NCBI GenBank assembly: GCA_963971305.1
Contig: OZ020303.1
Location: 31,236,106 to 31,300,105 of the forward strand
Reading direction: 5' to 3'
DNA length: 64,000 nt
DNA from: Arcuatula senhousia
Taxonomy: Eukaryota; Mollusca; Bivalvia; Mytilida; Mytilidae
In this document: one piece after another, positions 1 to 11,285 of the stretch
Layout: the number at the start of each line of letters is the position of its first letter
How positions within the stretch are numbered: the first letter of the stretch is position 1
Position numbers and translations under genes: made by a program
Notes under the pieces: model-generated
Databases searched by the model: none
What the model was told of the DNA's origin: nothing
What the model saw: only the letters and a program-made list of their open reading frames with translations

Positions 1-149
1 ATTCTTATTTCTTATGGTAAGACATAATTTGGTACCATTGAGGGGTTTAATGGGGTCATTCCCCACCCCTCAAATGACAAAATACTTAATGTGAAAGCGG
101 GGGTATCACTAGTGAGCACAGGCTCACAGATTTCTTGTTATTCCTATCA

Positions 150-392
150 CTTGTATGTCTTCACAACCGTGTTGTGTTTTGTGTTGATATCGAATTCTAA
201 GATCCCAATGGAAAAGGGGGGTTACGCGCGCCATAAAATCTGGTTGAACCTACCATTTCATTTGAACTGCCTGTACCAAGTCAGGACCATTAAGATCTAT
301 ATTTTTCCGGTATGTCTTCTATGTTTTGTCTTTTCTCTTGGACATTGGGATTGATCCTCCAAGTTCGGTAATTTTGTTATTTAATTTATTCC
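150..392 (+). mobile_element. Retroelement 3' untranslated fragment (RT family seen at 6782-7409)
   Basis: This stretch aligns by eye with 7170-7410, the 3' untranslated part of the reverse-transcriptase fragment. Shared blocks include GTACCAAGTCAGGACCATT and CAAGTTCGGTA followed by TTTTGTTATT. No coding part of the element is recognisable upstream, so this copy is 5' truncated or decayed. The 87-residue open frame across it has no recognisable domain and I do not call it a gene. The next 1.5 kb (about 400-1935) contains only a C-run and a short CA repeat near 1510-1536; I see no gene there. Confidence 0.6.
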
Positions 393-1935
393 CTCTGTTT
401 AGAATTTAGGTACTCGTATACTCGTTTCCTTTTGCTCAGCGAATAAAGTGGGTAATTAACGTTCTACTAACCTAAGGTATGCATATGCCTCGGTTACCAA
501 ATACTGATTAATAATGCAGTGAAGTAAGATGTTGTTTTTACAGTATTGTGTTTATCAATCTAAAGGGTACTGTATAAGGACTTAATGAGTGATATAATCT
601 TTATACTTGTTGTTGTGCAAAAATTCCTTACATTTACATGTATCATATATTGGTAAGGAATCAATAAAATATTAATAAAATATTACATGCGGTTGTATAC
701 GGGATTTATACCTCCCAGATTGGCAGATGTTTGTTTGGGATAGAGGTTTAGTAATGTCGGCCTTGAGTTCACTTTGTGTTGCAGTTTGGTTGTAATAATA
801 TGTGGGTTGTTTTTGTGAGCTGTGTGGTTTTTTTTTATGTTTGTAGGTTTTGTCCATGCCTTTTGGGTCTTTGGTGTTCGGTTGCCCCGTTTTGCATCTT
901 TAAGGAATCGGAACAATATTGTTTGAATAATTAGCAGTAACTTAAAGTACATTCCAAAATTGTTAGGGGGAAATGTATCATGATTTGACCATAACCATAA
1001 CAATACTAGTAATGCATTAAGTTCATATTTTATTCAGTTTATGTGCTAAAATTGTGTTCAACCAAGAGACTATATTCCAAGCACAGACATAAATTCGTCG
1101 TAGCCTAAAATTTGAATATCATTTTTAATAGCTTTTGTTGTTTATACTTTGCTATTTGTGTCTTGTTTATTGTTAGTCGTGTTTTATAAGAACGATAAGC
1201 TACGAATGTTAGATTAAAGATAATATTTTGTATTAAAAGCTTCAACTATTTAAGCAGTTGTGTTTTTTTAATGTATTTGCTTACTCTCAATCAGTGCGAT
1301 TCTGAGTATATCAGAGAAAAGTAATAAAATTAACATGAAGTGACGATAAAGGCCAATCGGTGGAACGAGTTTTGACTTACACTGGAAAAAGGAACGGATA
1401 AGTAAGGTCGGCAGTCGGCAATTCAGCTAACTGGAAGATATCATGCGTGACTTACACTTACTGAGACTTGCATTAGTGTTCTTTGACATGCGGGAAGGTA
1501 GATTTTAACCCCCCCCCCCTTTTACACACACACAGATGGTGCACCTCTATAGTTTTTGGAATAACCTATTAGTTAATTGATTAGATAATGGACAAGAAAA
1601 AACTCAACAAAAAGTATTCATACAAGTGAATTCAAAATATCAAAAGACCTATGAAAAAAGCATAAAAATGTCGGATTTTTACGGTCACTGACAAAATTAA
1701 GAGATCGGATATCTATAAAACACTTCAGCAGTTAGCAGTAGCTTGAATAAGCCCCTTCTTAATAGAACTCTGCTATTGGAATCTCAAGCTTGCATTCTGA
1801 TTCCACTTCCAGCACTTGTCAGTTGTCAGGCTTTGTGTTTCTTAGTCGGATAAAGGCATGATCCTTATCTCAACCCGGTGAGCCACAGAAATTTACTGAC
1901 GGTCTCACCATCTATATACCGTTTTCTACACTTTT

Positions 1936-3231
1936 TATACCCCCGCTTGAAAAGGAGGGTATATAGTGCTAGGGGTGTCTGACCGTCCGTCCGTGTGTCC
2001 GTCCTTTCGTGACGCCTAAGGGTACCCATCTCTCATCCGCAACTCCTCCTAAAACCCTTGATGGATTTTCATGAAACTTTCACACATTCTTTGTCACATA
2101 ATGTAGATGTGCACCTAGAATGATTTTTGGGGTTTCCCATAGCGAAACACGGACCTAGCCAATTCACTACAAGGGGGTACCCATCTCTTATCCGCAACTC
2201 CTCCTAAACCCCTTGGTGGATTTTCATGAAACTTTCACACATTCTTTGTCACATAATGTAGAGGTGCACCTACTATTTTAAAATTTAATCAGAATGATTT
2301 TTGGGGTTTCCCATAGCTAAACATGGACTTAGCCGTTCGAGTACAAGGGGTACCATCTTTTATCCGCAACTCCTTCTAAACCCTTTGATGGATTTTCATG
2401 AAACTTTCACACATTGTTTGTCACATAATGTAGATGTGCACCTATTATTTTAAAATTTGATCAGAATGAGTTCGGGTTTTCCATTGCAAAACATGGACTC
2501 AGCAATTCGACTACATGGGGGTACCCGTCTCTTATCTGCCACTCCTCCTAAACACCTCGATGGATTTTCAAAAGAATTACACACAATCTTTTGGACATAA
2601 TGTAGATGTGCACCTACTATTTTAATATTTGATCAAAGCAAAACATGGGGGTACCCATCTCTTATCCGCAACTCCTCCTAAACCCCTTGATGGATTTTCA
2701 TGAAACTTTCACAAATTCTTTGTCACATAATGTAGATGTGCAACTAACCTATAATTTTAAAATTTGATCAGAATAATTTTGGGGTTTCCCATAGCAAAAC
2801 ATGGACTCGGCCATTCGACTACATGGGAGTACCCATCTCTTATCCGCAACTCCTCCTTAACCCCTTGATGGATATTCAGTAGAATTGCACATAATCCTTG
2901 TAACATAATGTAGATAGACACCTACTATTTTAAAATTTGATCAGAATTATTTTTGGGGTTTCCAATAGCAAAACATGGACTTAGCCATTCGACAACATGG
3001 GGGTACCCATCTCTTATCCGCAACTCCTCCTAAACCCCAGCCATTCGACAACATGGGGGTACCCATCTCTTATCCGCAACTCCTCCTAAACCCCTAGAAG
3101 GATTTTCATGAAACTTTCACACAATCTTTGTGACATAGTTTAGATGCGCACCACTTATTTTAAAATTTTATCGGATTATTTTTTTGGGGGCTGGGGTATT
3201 ATTTGTGAGTTGCTGTTCACAGTTTTTCTAG
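1936..3231 (+). mobile_element. Hairpin-ended element G1 with internal ~170-bp tandem array (Helitron-like)
   Basis: The left end is an imperfect hairpin around ATACCCCC..GGGTAT, followed by a GTCCGTCCGTC run. The body is about eight tandem units of roughly 130-180 bp. Each holds GGGTACCCATCTCTTATCC, a segment reading TTCATGAAACTTTCACACA, and TTTTGGGGTTTCCCATAG. The right end has a short hairpin (TGTGA..TCACA, 3204-3221) followed by GTTTTTCTAG and then T. Element 62450-63927 has the same ends and the same units. A 3' hairpin a few bases before CTAG is the pattern known for Helitrons. There is no Rep/helicase coding, so this would be non-autonomous. The class assignment is inference. Confidence 0.65.
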
Positions 3232-3256
3232 TTTTATTCTGTTAAAATAAGTGTCA

Positions 3257-3610
3257 GTGAGTTGGTGTTTTACACCCTTGCAACACGACACTGGATAGGA
3301 TGATAAAATTAACATGAAATAATGAGAAATATGTGGGCGGGTGGAAACAAAGGAATACTTAAGTTTGAATACCACTTGAAAATTGAAAACACGCTGGCAC
3401 ACTTTGGTCAGCGTTCAGGCTTTCCTTATCATAGACATGGATACCCCCGCGGGCGAAGGCAACCCTATTAGGCGAGCTACATGTATAGGCTACACATTTT
3501 GACGCTAAGTGGACTGAACTCTAACCTTAAGTCAATATCCGACGACCCTAAGTTACCTCTAAGGACAATCTAGGCTCTGTTGCGGGCCCATTCGCCACCT
3601 GGGCCCGGAC
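3257..3610 (-). mobile_element. SINE-A copy, diverged
   Basis: Reads from the tail end (GTGAGTTGGTGTTTTAC) at the low coordinate to the head (GGGCCCATTCGCCACC) at the high coordinate, so the element runs on the minus strand. It is shorter and more diverged than the copies at 13308 or 54536, and no clear target duplication is seen. It starts about 25 bp past the CTAG end of G1. The 61-residue frame over its left part is a shadow of the SINE. Confidence 0.75.
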
Positions 3611-4580
3611 AAAACTAAATGCTTCTTTGAAATTTCTATCATTTAACACATACACGTACACTCTTTTCTCATTTAATCAAACGTACGCGTACGACGACCC
3701 TTTGAATACTGGGGTTTATTATCAAAACCTTTTTCAAAACTCAACTGTGAATGAAACTGGCTAGAGAAACGTAAATATCAATCATTTTTTCGCCACCCCC
3801 TCATATATATTTTGTCAAAGAGAATTATTTCCACCCTAAGGAAGTATTTTTATTCTAACTTTGATTTTTAACAAAGCAATCGCATCATAAAACAAGCTAC
3901 AATTGATCACTTTTGGCGGTGTCTGTATAAATTTCTATTAACTACTGTTATAGTGTTGCTTTTTAGCAAGATCGAACAAAAATATGTGGAAGCGTCATTA
4001 AACAGGCACAAATGTTCCATGTTAGACATGATGCATACTTGCAAACTCCTCACATTTCTTGTTCTCGTCCCACGCGTCCGTACAATAATGGATAAACCAG
4101 GCCAAATTTTAATCAGGAAAGATAAGCCTACTGCGAAGGTTTTTGGTGTGCTTGTACATAACCAAAATCACCAAATTCTTAACTTGAAAGATACTATGTA
4201 TACAAGGAACCAATAAAATTCAGAAGAAAAAAGGTATTGACGTATAGTAAGGTATAAAGGAATAGAAATGGGCATTCAAAATCATAGGTCGGAATACACC
4301 AAGACAATACGAGTGGACATGAAAGACAAGACGAATATAACAAGAAGGAATGAACAATAAACCAAAAATACACTAAAGCAACTAAATTGTCATCAGCAAC
4401 CCGAAATCAAAAACCGAGAATTAAGTCGACAAAACCATATTTGTCTATGAGCATAGGTCCTCCTTTCATTTATTGGAGTGACAATAACAAAGAGAAACAA
4501 CACTGTGGAAGCAGTTTGTGCGTTATCATGGAAAAAAGAATCAGTGACCATACGCAAATTCAATAAGAATGTTGCTGCAA
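3611..4580. other. No gene seen; one short shared segment
   Basis: I see no coding region, RNA gene or terminal repeat here. The 87-residue open frame at 3953-4216 has no recognisable domain. Within it, about 4092-4135 (..AGCCTACTGCGAAGG) resembles 26826-26870 (..AGCCTACTGTGAAGG), so it is probably part of a dispersed repeat. Confidence 0.5.
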
Positions 4581-4581
4581 A

Positions 4582-5080
4582 AGCAGAAAAGCGCTTCACA
4601 CGCAGCGAAATTTTGCATTGTACATTTTTCAAAATCATTTCAATATGTGGATCGTGTCTTTCTGGCACATATTCGATATTCTTTCGTATTTAAACTTATT
4701 TCAGAGTTTGGCTTTAGTGCCGTGTGGAGGTCGTAGAAAGCTTCCCCGTGCTTCAGTTGTATGCTCATATATTTTCGAGTACTGGAATATGTGTTGGAAA
4801 GACACAGTTTACATATTTCCAAAATTTGACAACGTTTGGCTATTTCTTTAAAAATTGATAAATTTATTTGTTTGGTCATTGTTGTAATATTTTTTGGCTT
4901 CTGTTTTTGTTTGATCAAATCTTATATACTACCGGTTTTCCAAAGTTTTTACTCCTAGCGTGTCTGATGAAGGTTAATCCAGAAAAGCGCTTCACACGCA
5001 GCGAAATTTTGCATTGTACATTTATCAAAATCACTTCAATATGTGGATCGTGCACATATTCCATATTCTTTCGTATTTAA
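4582..5080 (+). repeat. Pair of ~105-bp direct repeats (4582-4692 and 4979-5080)
   Basis: Both copies read AGAAAAGCGCTTCACACGC, then GCGAAATTTTGCATTGTACA, and end TTCTTTCGTATTTAA. Copy 2 lacks about ten bases (TCTTTCTGGC) present in copy 1. They lie about 400 bp apart in the same orientation. The open frames in each copy share the peptide KRFTRSEILHCTF only because the DNA is repeated. Upstream of copy 2, TGATGAAGGTTAATCCAG resembles the core of dispersed bivalve repeats. I cannot name the family. Confidence 0.7.
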
Positions 5081-6781
5081 TATTATGATGGGAAGAAAAG
5101 AAGCAGAGATACCAATAGGGTGTGCATATGCAAAGAGTCCGAATAAGCAAAGACAAAACCAATAAAGACGAACAAAAACAGCATGAAGCAACCGACAACA
5201 TAAAAGCACATAAAAACAAAACATTTACAAAAAACCAACAACAAAAAACGACTGAACAGCATTTAGCAATGCGAACTAAAGTCGTAACGAGTAGGTATAA
5301 ACAGTTCCTGCTTGCTAAATCACACCCGTCGAGTTGCTAATAGTAAACAAGAGGTTCGCAGGAGCCTGGATCGCTCGCTGGTCCTTAATCCATAAGGGTC
5401 TTCTAAAAAGGGTCATTTGACGACTTCGATCCATGGGCGACTTTTGTAGAGCTTAATCAGCTGAACGCTTAGGCAAGCAACTGCTTTTCTCTATCTACAA
5501 TAGTTTTCATTTTATAGACCAAAACATGAAAAATGCTTGACTGCGAAAGGACCATAACCCATATAAGGGTCATCTGACATCTTCAACCTAATAACCTGAA
5601 TGCTCTCCTCTATCTACAATAGTTTCATTCTATAGGGCAAAAACATGAAAAACCCGCAACTTTTGACATTGAAAGGGCCACTTAACCTATAAGGGGTCAT
5701 CTGACATCTTTAACCAATTAAAGACTTTTATAGAGCTCAATGAGTTGAGGGTTTTAGCAAGCAACATCTTGTCTCTATCTGAAACAGTTTTCATTCTATA
5801 TGCCAAATAAAACAGGCAACAGTTTTTCTTAATCTACAATAGTTTTCATTCCAGAGAGAATACACGGAAAAGCGCTAAATTTGACATTGAAAGGTAAAAA
5901 CTTCTATAAGGGGTCATCTGATATATTCGATCCATTAGAGACGCTTGCAAAGCTCAATAAGCCGAAGGTTAAAACAGGCAACAGCTTTTATGAATCTGCA
6001 ATAGTTTCCATTATATAGGCAAAAAGATGACTTGTGCTATTTTTGACCTTTAAAGGACCATAACCCATATTGGGGGTCCTCATTTCATTCTATAGAGAAT
6101 AAACGCTGAATTTGACACCTGTAGGTTTTAGCAAGCAACAGCTTTTCCCTATCTACAGTAGTTTTTAGCTCACCTGGACCAAAGGTCCATGTGAGCTTTT
6201 ACCATCACTTGGCGTCCATCGTCGTCGTCGACGTCGTCTTTCGTCGTCTGTAAACAATGTTTCAAACGTTAACTTGTCCGACACCATAAGTCCAATTGCA
6301 ACCAAACTTGGTATAGTTGTTGAGTGGCATTATGTTTACAAAACGATCGTTCGGATTTTTGAATTGTAAAAAAACATGGCCGCCATGGCTAAAAATAGAA
6401 CAGGGGGTCAAATAACAGTTTTTTGCAAATATCTCAAAAACGGTAACAGATATCAAAATTCTGGCATGGGATAAAAGTGATCAGCACCTCAAGATCTACC
6501 TGCCTAGAAATTTTCAAGAAGATCCAACAACCGATGTAGGAGTTATTGCCCCTTTTCTGGATTTTTTTCAAAATTTTGCACATATTTAGTCCTATATCTT
6601 GAAAACCATACAAGATATTTTAAAAATTCAAAATGCAGATGATTGAGCACGTTAAGATCTACATTTCATGTATTTAGGTTAAAGCTGTAGAACCATTTCT
6701 TTTAGGAGTTATGGCCCTTAAAGTGTCAAAATTTACCGTTTTTCATTACTTTTCCCCTGAATTTCAAAGATTAAGTTGTCT

Positions 6782-7409
6782 TTATGACAAGGTGGTCAAC
6801 CCAGGTGGTCATCTCAGTACAAAAATTTACGATAAACGAGACGATTTTAATTTTCAAATTATTAATTTTCCTAATCTACAGAGCAATATACCTACTTCTC
6901 CTGCATACGGTGTTTATATTTCTCAACTTATTCGATATGCCAGAGCTTGCACACATTTCACAGATTTTTTGATCAGACACCGGTTTCTTCGTGACCGACT
7001 TTTGAAGCAGGGCTATAAGAAAATACGTCTCATACGATCACTAAAAAAATTCTTTCTTCGTTATCAGCCACTAGTAGAAAAGTTCAAAATTGAGTTAAAA
7101 GATATGATAGTTAATTGTTTTAATTAGTGTTTGACTGGTGTGCTGTACTGAGATGATCACCTCAATATCCCTATTGTGTCTCACAACTATGTTGTGTTCT
7201 ATGGTCATTACCGGATCCTAAGATCGCAATGGAAGAGGGAGGTTTGGCGCCATAAAACCTGGTTTAACCCACCATTTCGTTTGAAATGCCTGTACCAAGT
7301 CAGGACCATTGCGATCCACCAGTTCTCCGGTATGACTGATTCGTTTTTGTCATTTTCTCTGGACTATGAGATTGATTATTCAAGTTCGGTAGTTTTGTTA
7401 TTACCTTTA
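6782..7409 (+). mobile_element. 5'-truncated retroelement (RT tail plus 3' UTR) inserted in E1
   Basis: This is the last part of a reverse-transcriptase frame plus about 280 bp of 3' untranslated sequence ending GTTATTACCTTTAT. The E1 sequence TTGTCT occurs on both sides (6776-6781 and 7410-7415), consistent with a 6-bp target duplication. The E1 phrase TTGTCTGACACC resumes directly after the insert. The 3' part matches the fragments at 150-392 and 12395-12457. Confidence 0.7.
6793..7127 (+). pseudogene. Reverse-transcriptase C-terminal fragment
   Basis: About 110 residues are in frame, containing GGHLSTKIYDKRDDFNF, NFPNLQSNIP, YGVYISQLIRYARAC and a basic region ending in LKKFFLRYQPLVEKFK. 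From memory of the family, this is the C-terminal part that follows the catalytic YxDD region in a reverse transcriptase widespread in bivalves and other marine invertebrates. The catalytic region is absent. The open frame reaches 5' to 6711 only because it runs into E1 sequence, so the apparent start codon is not real. I cannot place it in a named retroelement clade. It cannot be functional alone. Confidence 0.75.
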
Positions 7410-8340
7410 TTGTCTGACACCATATATCCAACTTCAACCAAACTTGGCACAGTTGTTTAATAGCATATATGCTACAATTCTATCATTCAGATTTTTGATT
7501 CGTCAAAACATATGGCCGCCATGGCTAAAAATAGAACATAGGTGTAAATTGCAGTTTTTTTGCAAAAAAATGGTTACAGATATCAAAATTCTGATGGGAG
7601 ACAAAAGTGATCAGCATCTCAAGATCTACCTGCTATGAAAGTTTCAAGATCCAACAACTGATGTGGGAGTTATTGCCCTTTTTCTGGATTTTTTTCAAAA
7701 TTTCTCACTTGTTTAGCCATATGAAAACTTGAAAACTATACAAGATATTTCAAGAATTTGAATTGCATATGATTAAGTACATCAAGATCTACATTTAAGT
7801 ATCTAGATCAAAGCTGTAGGATCATTTCTTTTAGGAGTTATTGTCCTTAAAACAACAAAATTTACCATTTTACATTACTTTTTCCCTGAATTTCAAAGAT
7901 TTACTTGTCTGACACCGTAAGACCAACTGCATTTTAACTTGGCACACTGATTTAATAGCTTATATGCTACAACTCTAATGTTCAGATTTTTGATTCGTGA
8001 AAAAACATGGCCGCAATGGCTAAAAATAGAACATAGGGGTAAATTGCATTTTTTTTGCTAATAACTCAAAAATGGTTTCAGATATCAAAATTGTGCAAGA
8101 ATCAAAAAAGATCATAATATGTGCTGAAATTTTGGAAAAGATCTGACTGCTGATGTTGGAGTTATTGCCCTTTTTCCTAATTTTTGCCAAATTTTGCACT
8201 TATCAAGCCCAATATCTTGAAAACTAACCAAGATATTTCAGAAATTTAAATCGCATATGGTTATGCACAATAATATCTACAAAATATATGTGTCTGTGTA
8301 GCTCAGGTGAGCGATTCAGGCTCCTGGGAGCCTCTTGTTA

Positions 8341-9110
8341 TTCTATAGAGCAAAAACATGGAAAAGTTCGGTCTTTTATCTTTAAAGGGCCATATAATCT
8401 GCAAGAGGCCATCTGACATCTTCGACCACATGGAGATTTTGTAGAACTTAATAACCTGAAGGTTTAAGAAAGTAACAGCTTGTTTTTATCTGCAAAAGTT
8501 TTCAGTCTATATCCTAAAATCATGAAAAATCTCTATTCTTACCTGAAAAGATACGTAACCCCTATAAAGGGTCATCTGACATCTTCAACCCAATGGAGAC
8601 TTTAGTAAAGCACTATAAGCTGAAGGTTAAAACAAGCTTCAGTATTTCTGAATATCTGCTATAGATAATCTGAAATCTTCAACCCAAAGGACGCCTTTGT
8701 AGAGCTCAATAACCTGTAGGTTTTAGCAAGCAACAGCTCTTCTCTATTTACAATATTTTCCATTCTATAGGGCAAATTCATGAAAAAAAGCTTTTTAAAT
8801 ACAAATGACAACAAAGTTCCAGACAATAAATTTTGCTACGCCTGACGCGCGTACCTTTAAAGAGCAATAACCCCTATAAAAGGTCATCTGACATCTTCGA
8901 CTCAATATGGAGACTTTTGTAGAGCTCAATGAGCTAAAATTTTAAGCAAGCAACAACATGTCTCTACCTGCAAAAATTTTCATTTTATAGAGCAAAAACA
9001 TGAAAAAGACACTTTTTTTTACCTTTAACGGGCATTAACCCCTATACGGAGTCATCTTACAGCTTCGACCCAATAGAGACTTTTGTAGAGCTTTTGACAT
9101 GTTTGATGCC
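8341..9110. repeat. Second half of the F1 tandem array
   Basis: About five degenerate units of roughly 150 bp continue the array seen at 5400-6160 after E1 ends. Typical phrases are GGTCATCTGACATCTTCGAC, GGAGACTTTTGTAGAGCT and ATTCTATAGGGCAAA. A short piece at 8804-8851 (ACAAATGACAACAAAGTTCC to GACGCGCGT) is a fragment of the dispersed repeat at 9393-9866, lodged in one unit. Confidence 0.7.
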
Positions 9111-9298
9111 TATGAATGAAATTGCATCAGATTTTCTATATCTCTTTTACTTTTTGATTAACAAGCAAAAAAACAGTACTTAATTTTAGTCGCTGGATTT
9201 GGCTTCCTTGTTTGCACGTTTTGGTTTTGAGTATTTTTCGTTTTCAACAGTTTTGGAATTTGACCTTCCAATGTTTTGATTTAAATGCTACTGATGAG

Positions 9299-10264
9299 TG
9301 AGTGAGTGAGTTGGTGTTTTACGCCCGTGCAACGCTATATAGGTTATTTACAGGCGATGAACATGAAAAGGATGATACAATGAGCATGAAATACAAATGA
9401 CAACAAAGTTCCAGACAATAAATTTTGCTACGCCTGACGCGCGTTTCGTCTATTCAAGACTCATCAGAGGCGCTCTACCAAAAATATTGAAAATGCCAAA
9501 CACTGTATGAATATGAAGAGCATAGAACAGTATAACCAAAAATACCAAACTGGGGAACCAAATTATTACTAAGATATTCAACCTATGTCTGGGGTAGGAA
9601 GAAACTTAGGGTTTAGACAATTTTGAAATTTAGACGGATAATTTAAAGCTTTGATGTATTCTCCAACTCAAAAGTGTTGGTGCCGGAGCGGGCTAACCTC
9701 GGGGAATTTAAACTCCACCAGCAGTGCTAACCTTCACGTGTGTTCGAAATACAAATGACAACAAAGTTCCAGACAATAAATTTTGCTACGCCTGACGCGC
9801 GTTTCGTCTATTCAAGACTCATCAGAGGCGCTCTACCAAAAATATTGAAAATGCCAAACTTTACATCATGAAATGATGGTGATAAATGAAATATGGGGGT
9901 GGGATTGGACACAAAGGACCGGTAAATTTTGAATAACCACAGGAAAGGGGAGATGTGGGTAGGGGCGGAAAATTTAGCCTATGTGGTGCACTACTTGGCG
10001 GTCCACAAAGGGGTCTTTTACGTGCATGAAGCGTGGCACTCTCCACACACGTTGGCCCACTATGGTCGGCGGTCAGGGTTTCCGTATTATAGACCTAACA
10101 ACCCCCGCGGACGAGGGCCACCCTATTCAGCCACCTCGGGTACACAGTTGGTCGCTCTGTGGGCTGAGCACCGACCCGACGTCAGAATCCCAAGACCCTT
10201 AGTCGCCTCTTACGACAAGCTAGGCTCTGCTGCGGGCCTATTCGCCACCCAGGCCCCGCACGGG
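9299..10264 (-). mobile_element. SINE-A copy split by a dispersed repeat
   Basis: The SINE parts are 9299-9392 (tail, (GTGA)n then GTTGGTGTTTTACGCCCGTG) and 9867-10264 (rest, ending CCCCGCACGGG). The 9-bp target duplication ACTGATGAG is at 9290-9298 and 10265-10273, which fixes both ends. SINE-A is about 490 bp: a head with TGGCGAATAGGCCCGC, a centre with ACGTAAAAGACCCCTTTGTG, and a (CACT)n tail. The head phrase TGGCGAATAGG weakly resembles a pol III A box; I see no convincing B box. The 140-residue open frame here recurs in other copies and is a SINE shadow. Confidence 0.85.
9393..9866 (+). mobile_element. Dispersed repeat with ~110-bp terminal direct repeats, inside SINE-A
   Basis: The element begins and ends with the same unit of about 110 bp (ACAAATGACAACAAAGTTCC .. 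GACGCGCGTTTCGTC .. ACTCATCAGAGGCGCTCTAC .. AAAATGCCAAAC). The units are separated by about 245 bp that include TGCCGGAGCGGGCTAACCTC. The SINE sequence CATGAAAT is present on both sides (9385-9392 and 9867-9874), consistent with an 8-bp target duplication. A reverse copy is at 54236-54489. The arrangement of repeated units recalls the pearl-type non-autonomous elements described in bivalves, but I cannot confirm identity. Confidence 0.65.
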
Positions 10265-10546
10265 ACTGATGAGAGGTTACTCCTTGAAATATCGATATAT
10301 AGCATATCCAAATTAACCGTTTATACCCGCGTTTTGGTATTTGTAATTTAGTCACAAAGACCATGTTTTTTGACGGAACAAAAATGGAAACACAAATTTG
10401 TGTAGAACACCATTAGGATAAATCATACTAAGTTTCATTTAATTCTGTTCTGTAGTTTCAGAGGAGAAGATTTTTGAAAAAATGTTTACAGACGACAACG
10501 ACGGACGCCAAGTGATTGCAATAGCTCACATGGACCTTCGGTCCAG

Positions 10547-10657
10547 CAGCCCTTTTCACAAAAAAATCTTAAGAGTAAAATTTATCGTATGTAGATTTAA
10601 GCCAATCAGAATCCTTCAAATTTTACTAAAGATAATTTTCTTTTGTGAAAAGGGCTG
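10547..10657. mobile_element. 111-bp MITE with 17-bp perfect terminal inverted repeats
   Basis: The left end CAGCCCTTTTCACAAAA (10547-10563) is the exact reverse complement of the right end (10641-10657). CAG occurs on both sides (10544-10546 and 10658-10660). Removing the insert plus one CAG restores GGTCCAGGTGAGCT, the terminal hairpin arm of F1. The insertion is therefore certain; whether the duplication is CA or CAG is ambiguous because the terminus is similar. No coding capacity. Superfamily unknown. Confidence 0.85.
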
Positions 10658-10785
10658 CAGGTGAGCTAAAAATTTGCAAGTTGAAATCATGACATTGTGC
10701 AAAGCCTTTATTGGGTTTAAATCTCAAGTTCTTGGAGACATGTGTGATGCAAAGTAAACAAATCGAGGTTTATTATAGTGAAAGA

Positions 10786-11285
10786 TTAGTTAGTTCGTTA
10801 TTACTTTACTCCCAAGCAGCACGATTTCGGCTATATGAGATGAACATGAAAGTGGTGATACAATGAATATGAAATGATGATGAAGTGGAGGAAATGGGGA
10901 CACAAGGTCAATCGGGTAGAAGAGATTTGACTGCCACTGAGTGATTGGTAGGGACGGAAAATTTAGCCTCCTGCATGGGGATCCTACGGGTCCTACTCTT
11001 ACCGAGACCTGCAGCAGGGTTCTTTTACGTGCGAGGAACGTGACATTTTTCCCAACACGGTGCACCAATATGGTTTGCGGTCAGGTTTTCCGCATTATCG
11101 TCTGACGACCCCGCATCTCTTGATGTCAGGAATGCCCAATTCAACCACCTGGGGCACACATCCCAGTCGCTTTGTGGGCAAAGCGGCCTGACCCGATGTC
11201 AGGTTTCTGAGCACTCTTTAGTGGACTTTTACCGACAAGCTTAGCGCTGCTGCGGGCCTATTTGCCACCCAGAACCTGCACGTGT
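10786..11285 (-). mobile_element. SINE-B copy
   Basis: The tail (TTAGTTAGTTCGTTATTACTTTACTCCCAAGCAG) is at the low coordinate and the head (GGGCCTATTTGCCACCCAG) at the high one. TGAAAGA on both sides (10779-10785, 11286-11292) is a probable 7-bp target duplication. SINE-B is about 515 bp. Read from its head it contains GTCGGTAAAAGTCCAC, CCTGACATCGGGTCAGG, GGTCGTCAGGCGATAATG, GTTAAAGAACCCTGCTGC, and an (AACT)n tail. The 92-residue open frame is a shadow. Confidence 0.8.

Larger units (their letters stand above)
6167..8340 (+). mobile_element. Hairpin-ended element E1 inside F1 (Helentron-like)
   Basis: The 5' end GCTCACCTGGACC-AAA-GGTCCATGTGAGC folds into a near-perfect hairpin and is followed by a GTCGTCGTCG run. 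The 3' end has a GGCTCC-TG-GGAGCC hairpin followed by TCTTG. The body holds units of about 480 bp, each with an AAACATGGCCGCCATGGC-type core and TGACACCATAAG near the start. A retroelement fragment interrupts it at 6782-7409. Flanking F1 sequence (..AGTTTT and ATTCTATAG..) is rejoined by removing E1, with no obvious target duplication. That fits Helitron/Helentron-style insertion. Full length without the insert is about 1.5 kb, against about 1.05 kb for E2. Confidence 0.65.
5348..10670 (-). mobile_element. Hairpin-ended element F1, interrupted by several later insertions
   Basis: The outer limits are the decayed hairpin GAGGTTCGCAGGAGCCTG (3' end on the minus strand) at 5350, and CACATGGACCTTCGGTCCA..GGTGAGCTAAAA at 10528-10670 (5' end). 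Element 45545-46802 has the same ends without the interruptions. The body holds degenerate tandem units of about 150 bp at 5400-6160 and 8341-9110. Their recurring phrases are GGGTCATCTGACATCTTC, TTTTGTAGAGCT, GCAAGCAACAGCTTTT and TTTTCATTCTATAG. Inserted into it are E1 (6167-8340), a SINE-A (9299-10264, itself carrying a dispersed repeat) and a MITE (10547-10657). There is no coding content of its own. Confidence 0.65.

Noticed and set aside
5031..5340. Several 62-72 residue frames on both strands
   Set aside because: Lysine/asparagine-rich or cysteine/leucine-rich chance frames in AT-rich DNA; no homology recognised and no supporting start or splice context.
6711..7127. Intact small gene starting at the ATG at 6711
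   Set aside because: The first part is element-E sequence and only the later part is reverse transcriptase, joined at an insertion site; the reading frame through the junction is accidental.
9929..10351. 140-residue open frame, with close relatives at 13310-13705 and 54557-54901
   Set aside because: The same peptide appears wherever SINE-A lies, on either strand and with different ends. Frames such as this one are a by-product of a GC-richer SINE and carry no known domain.
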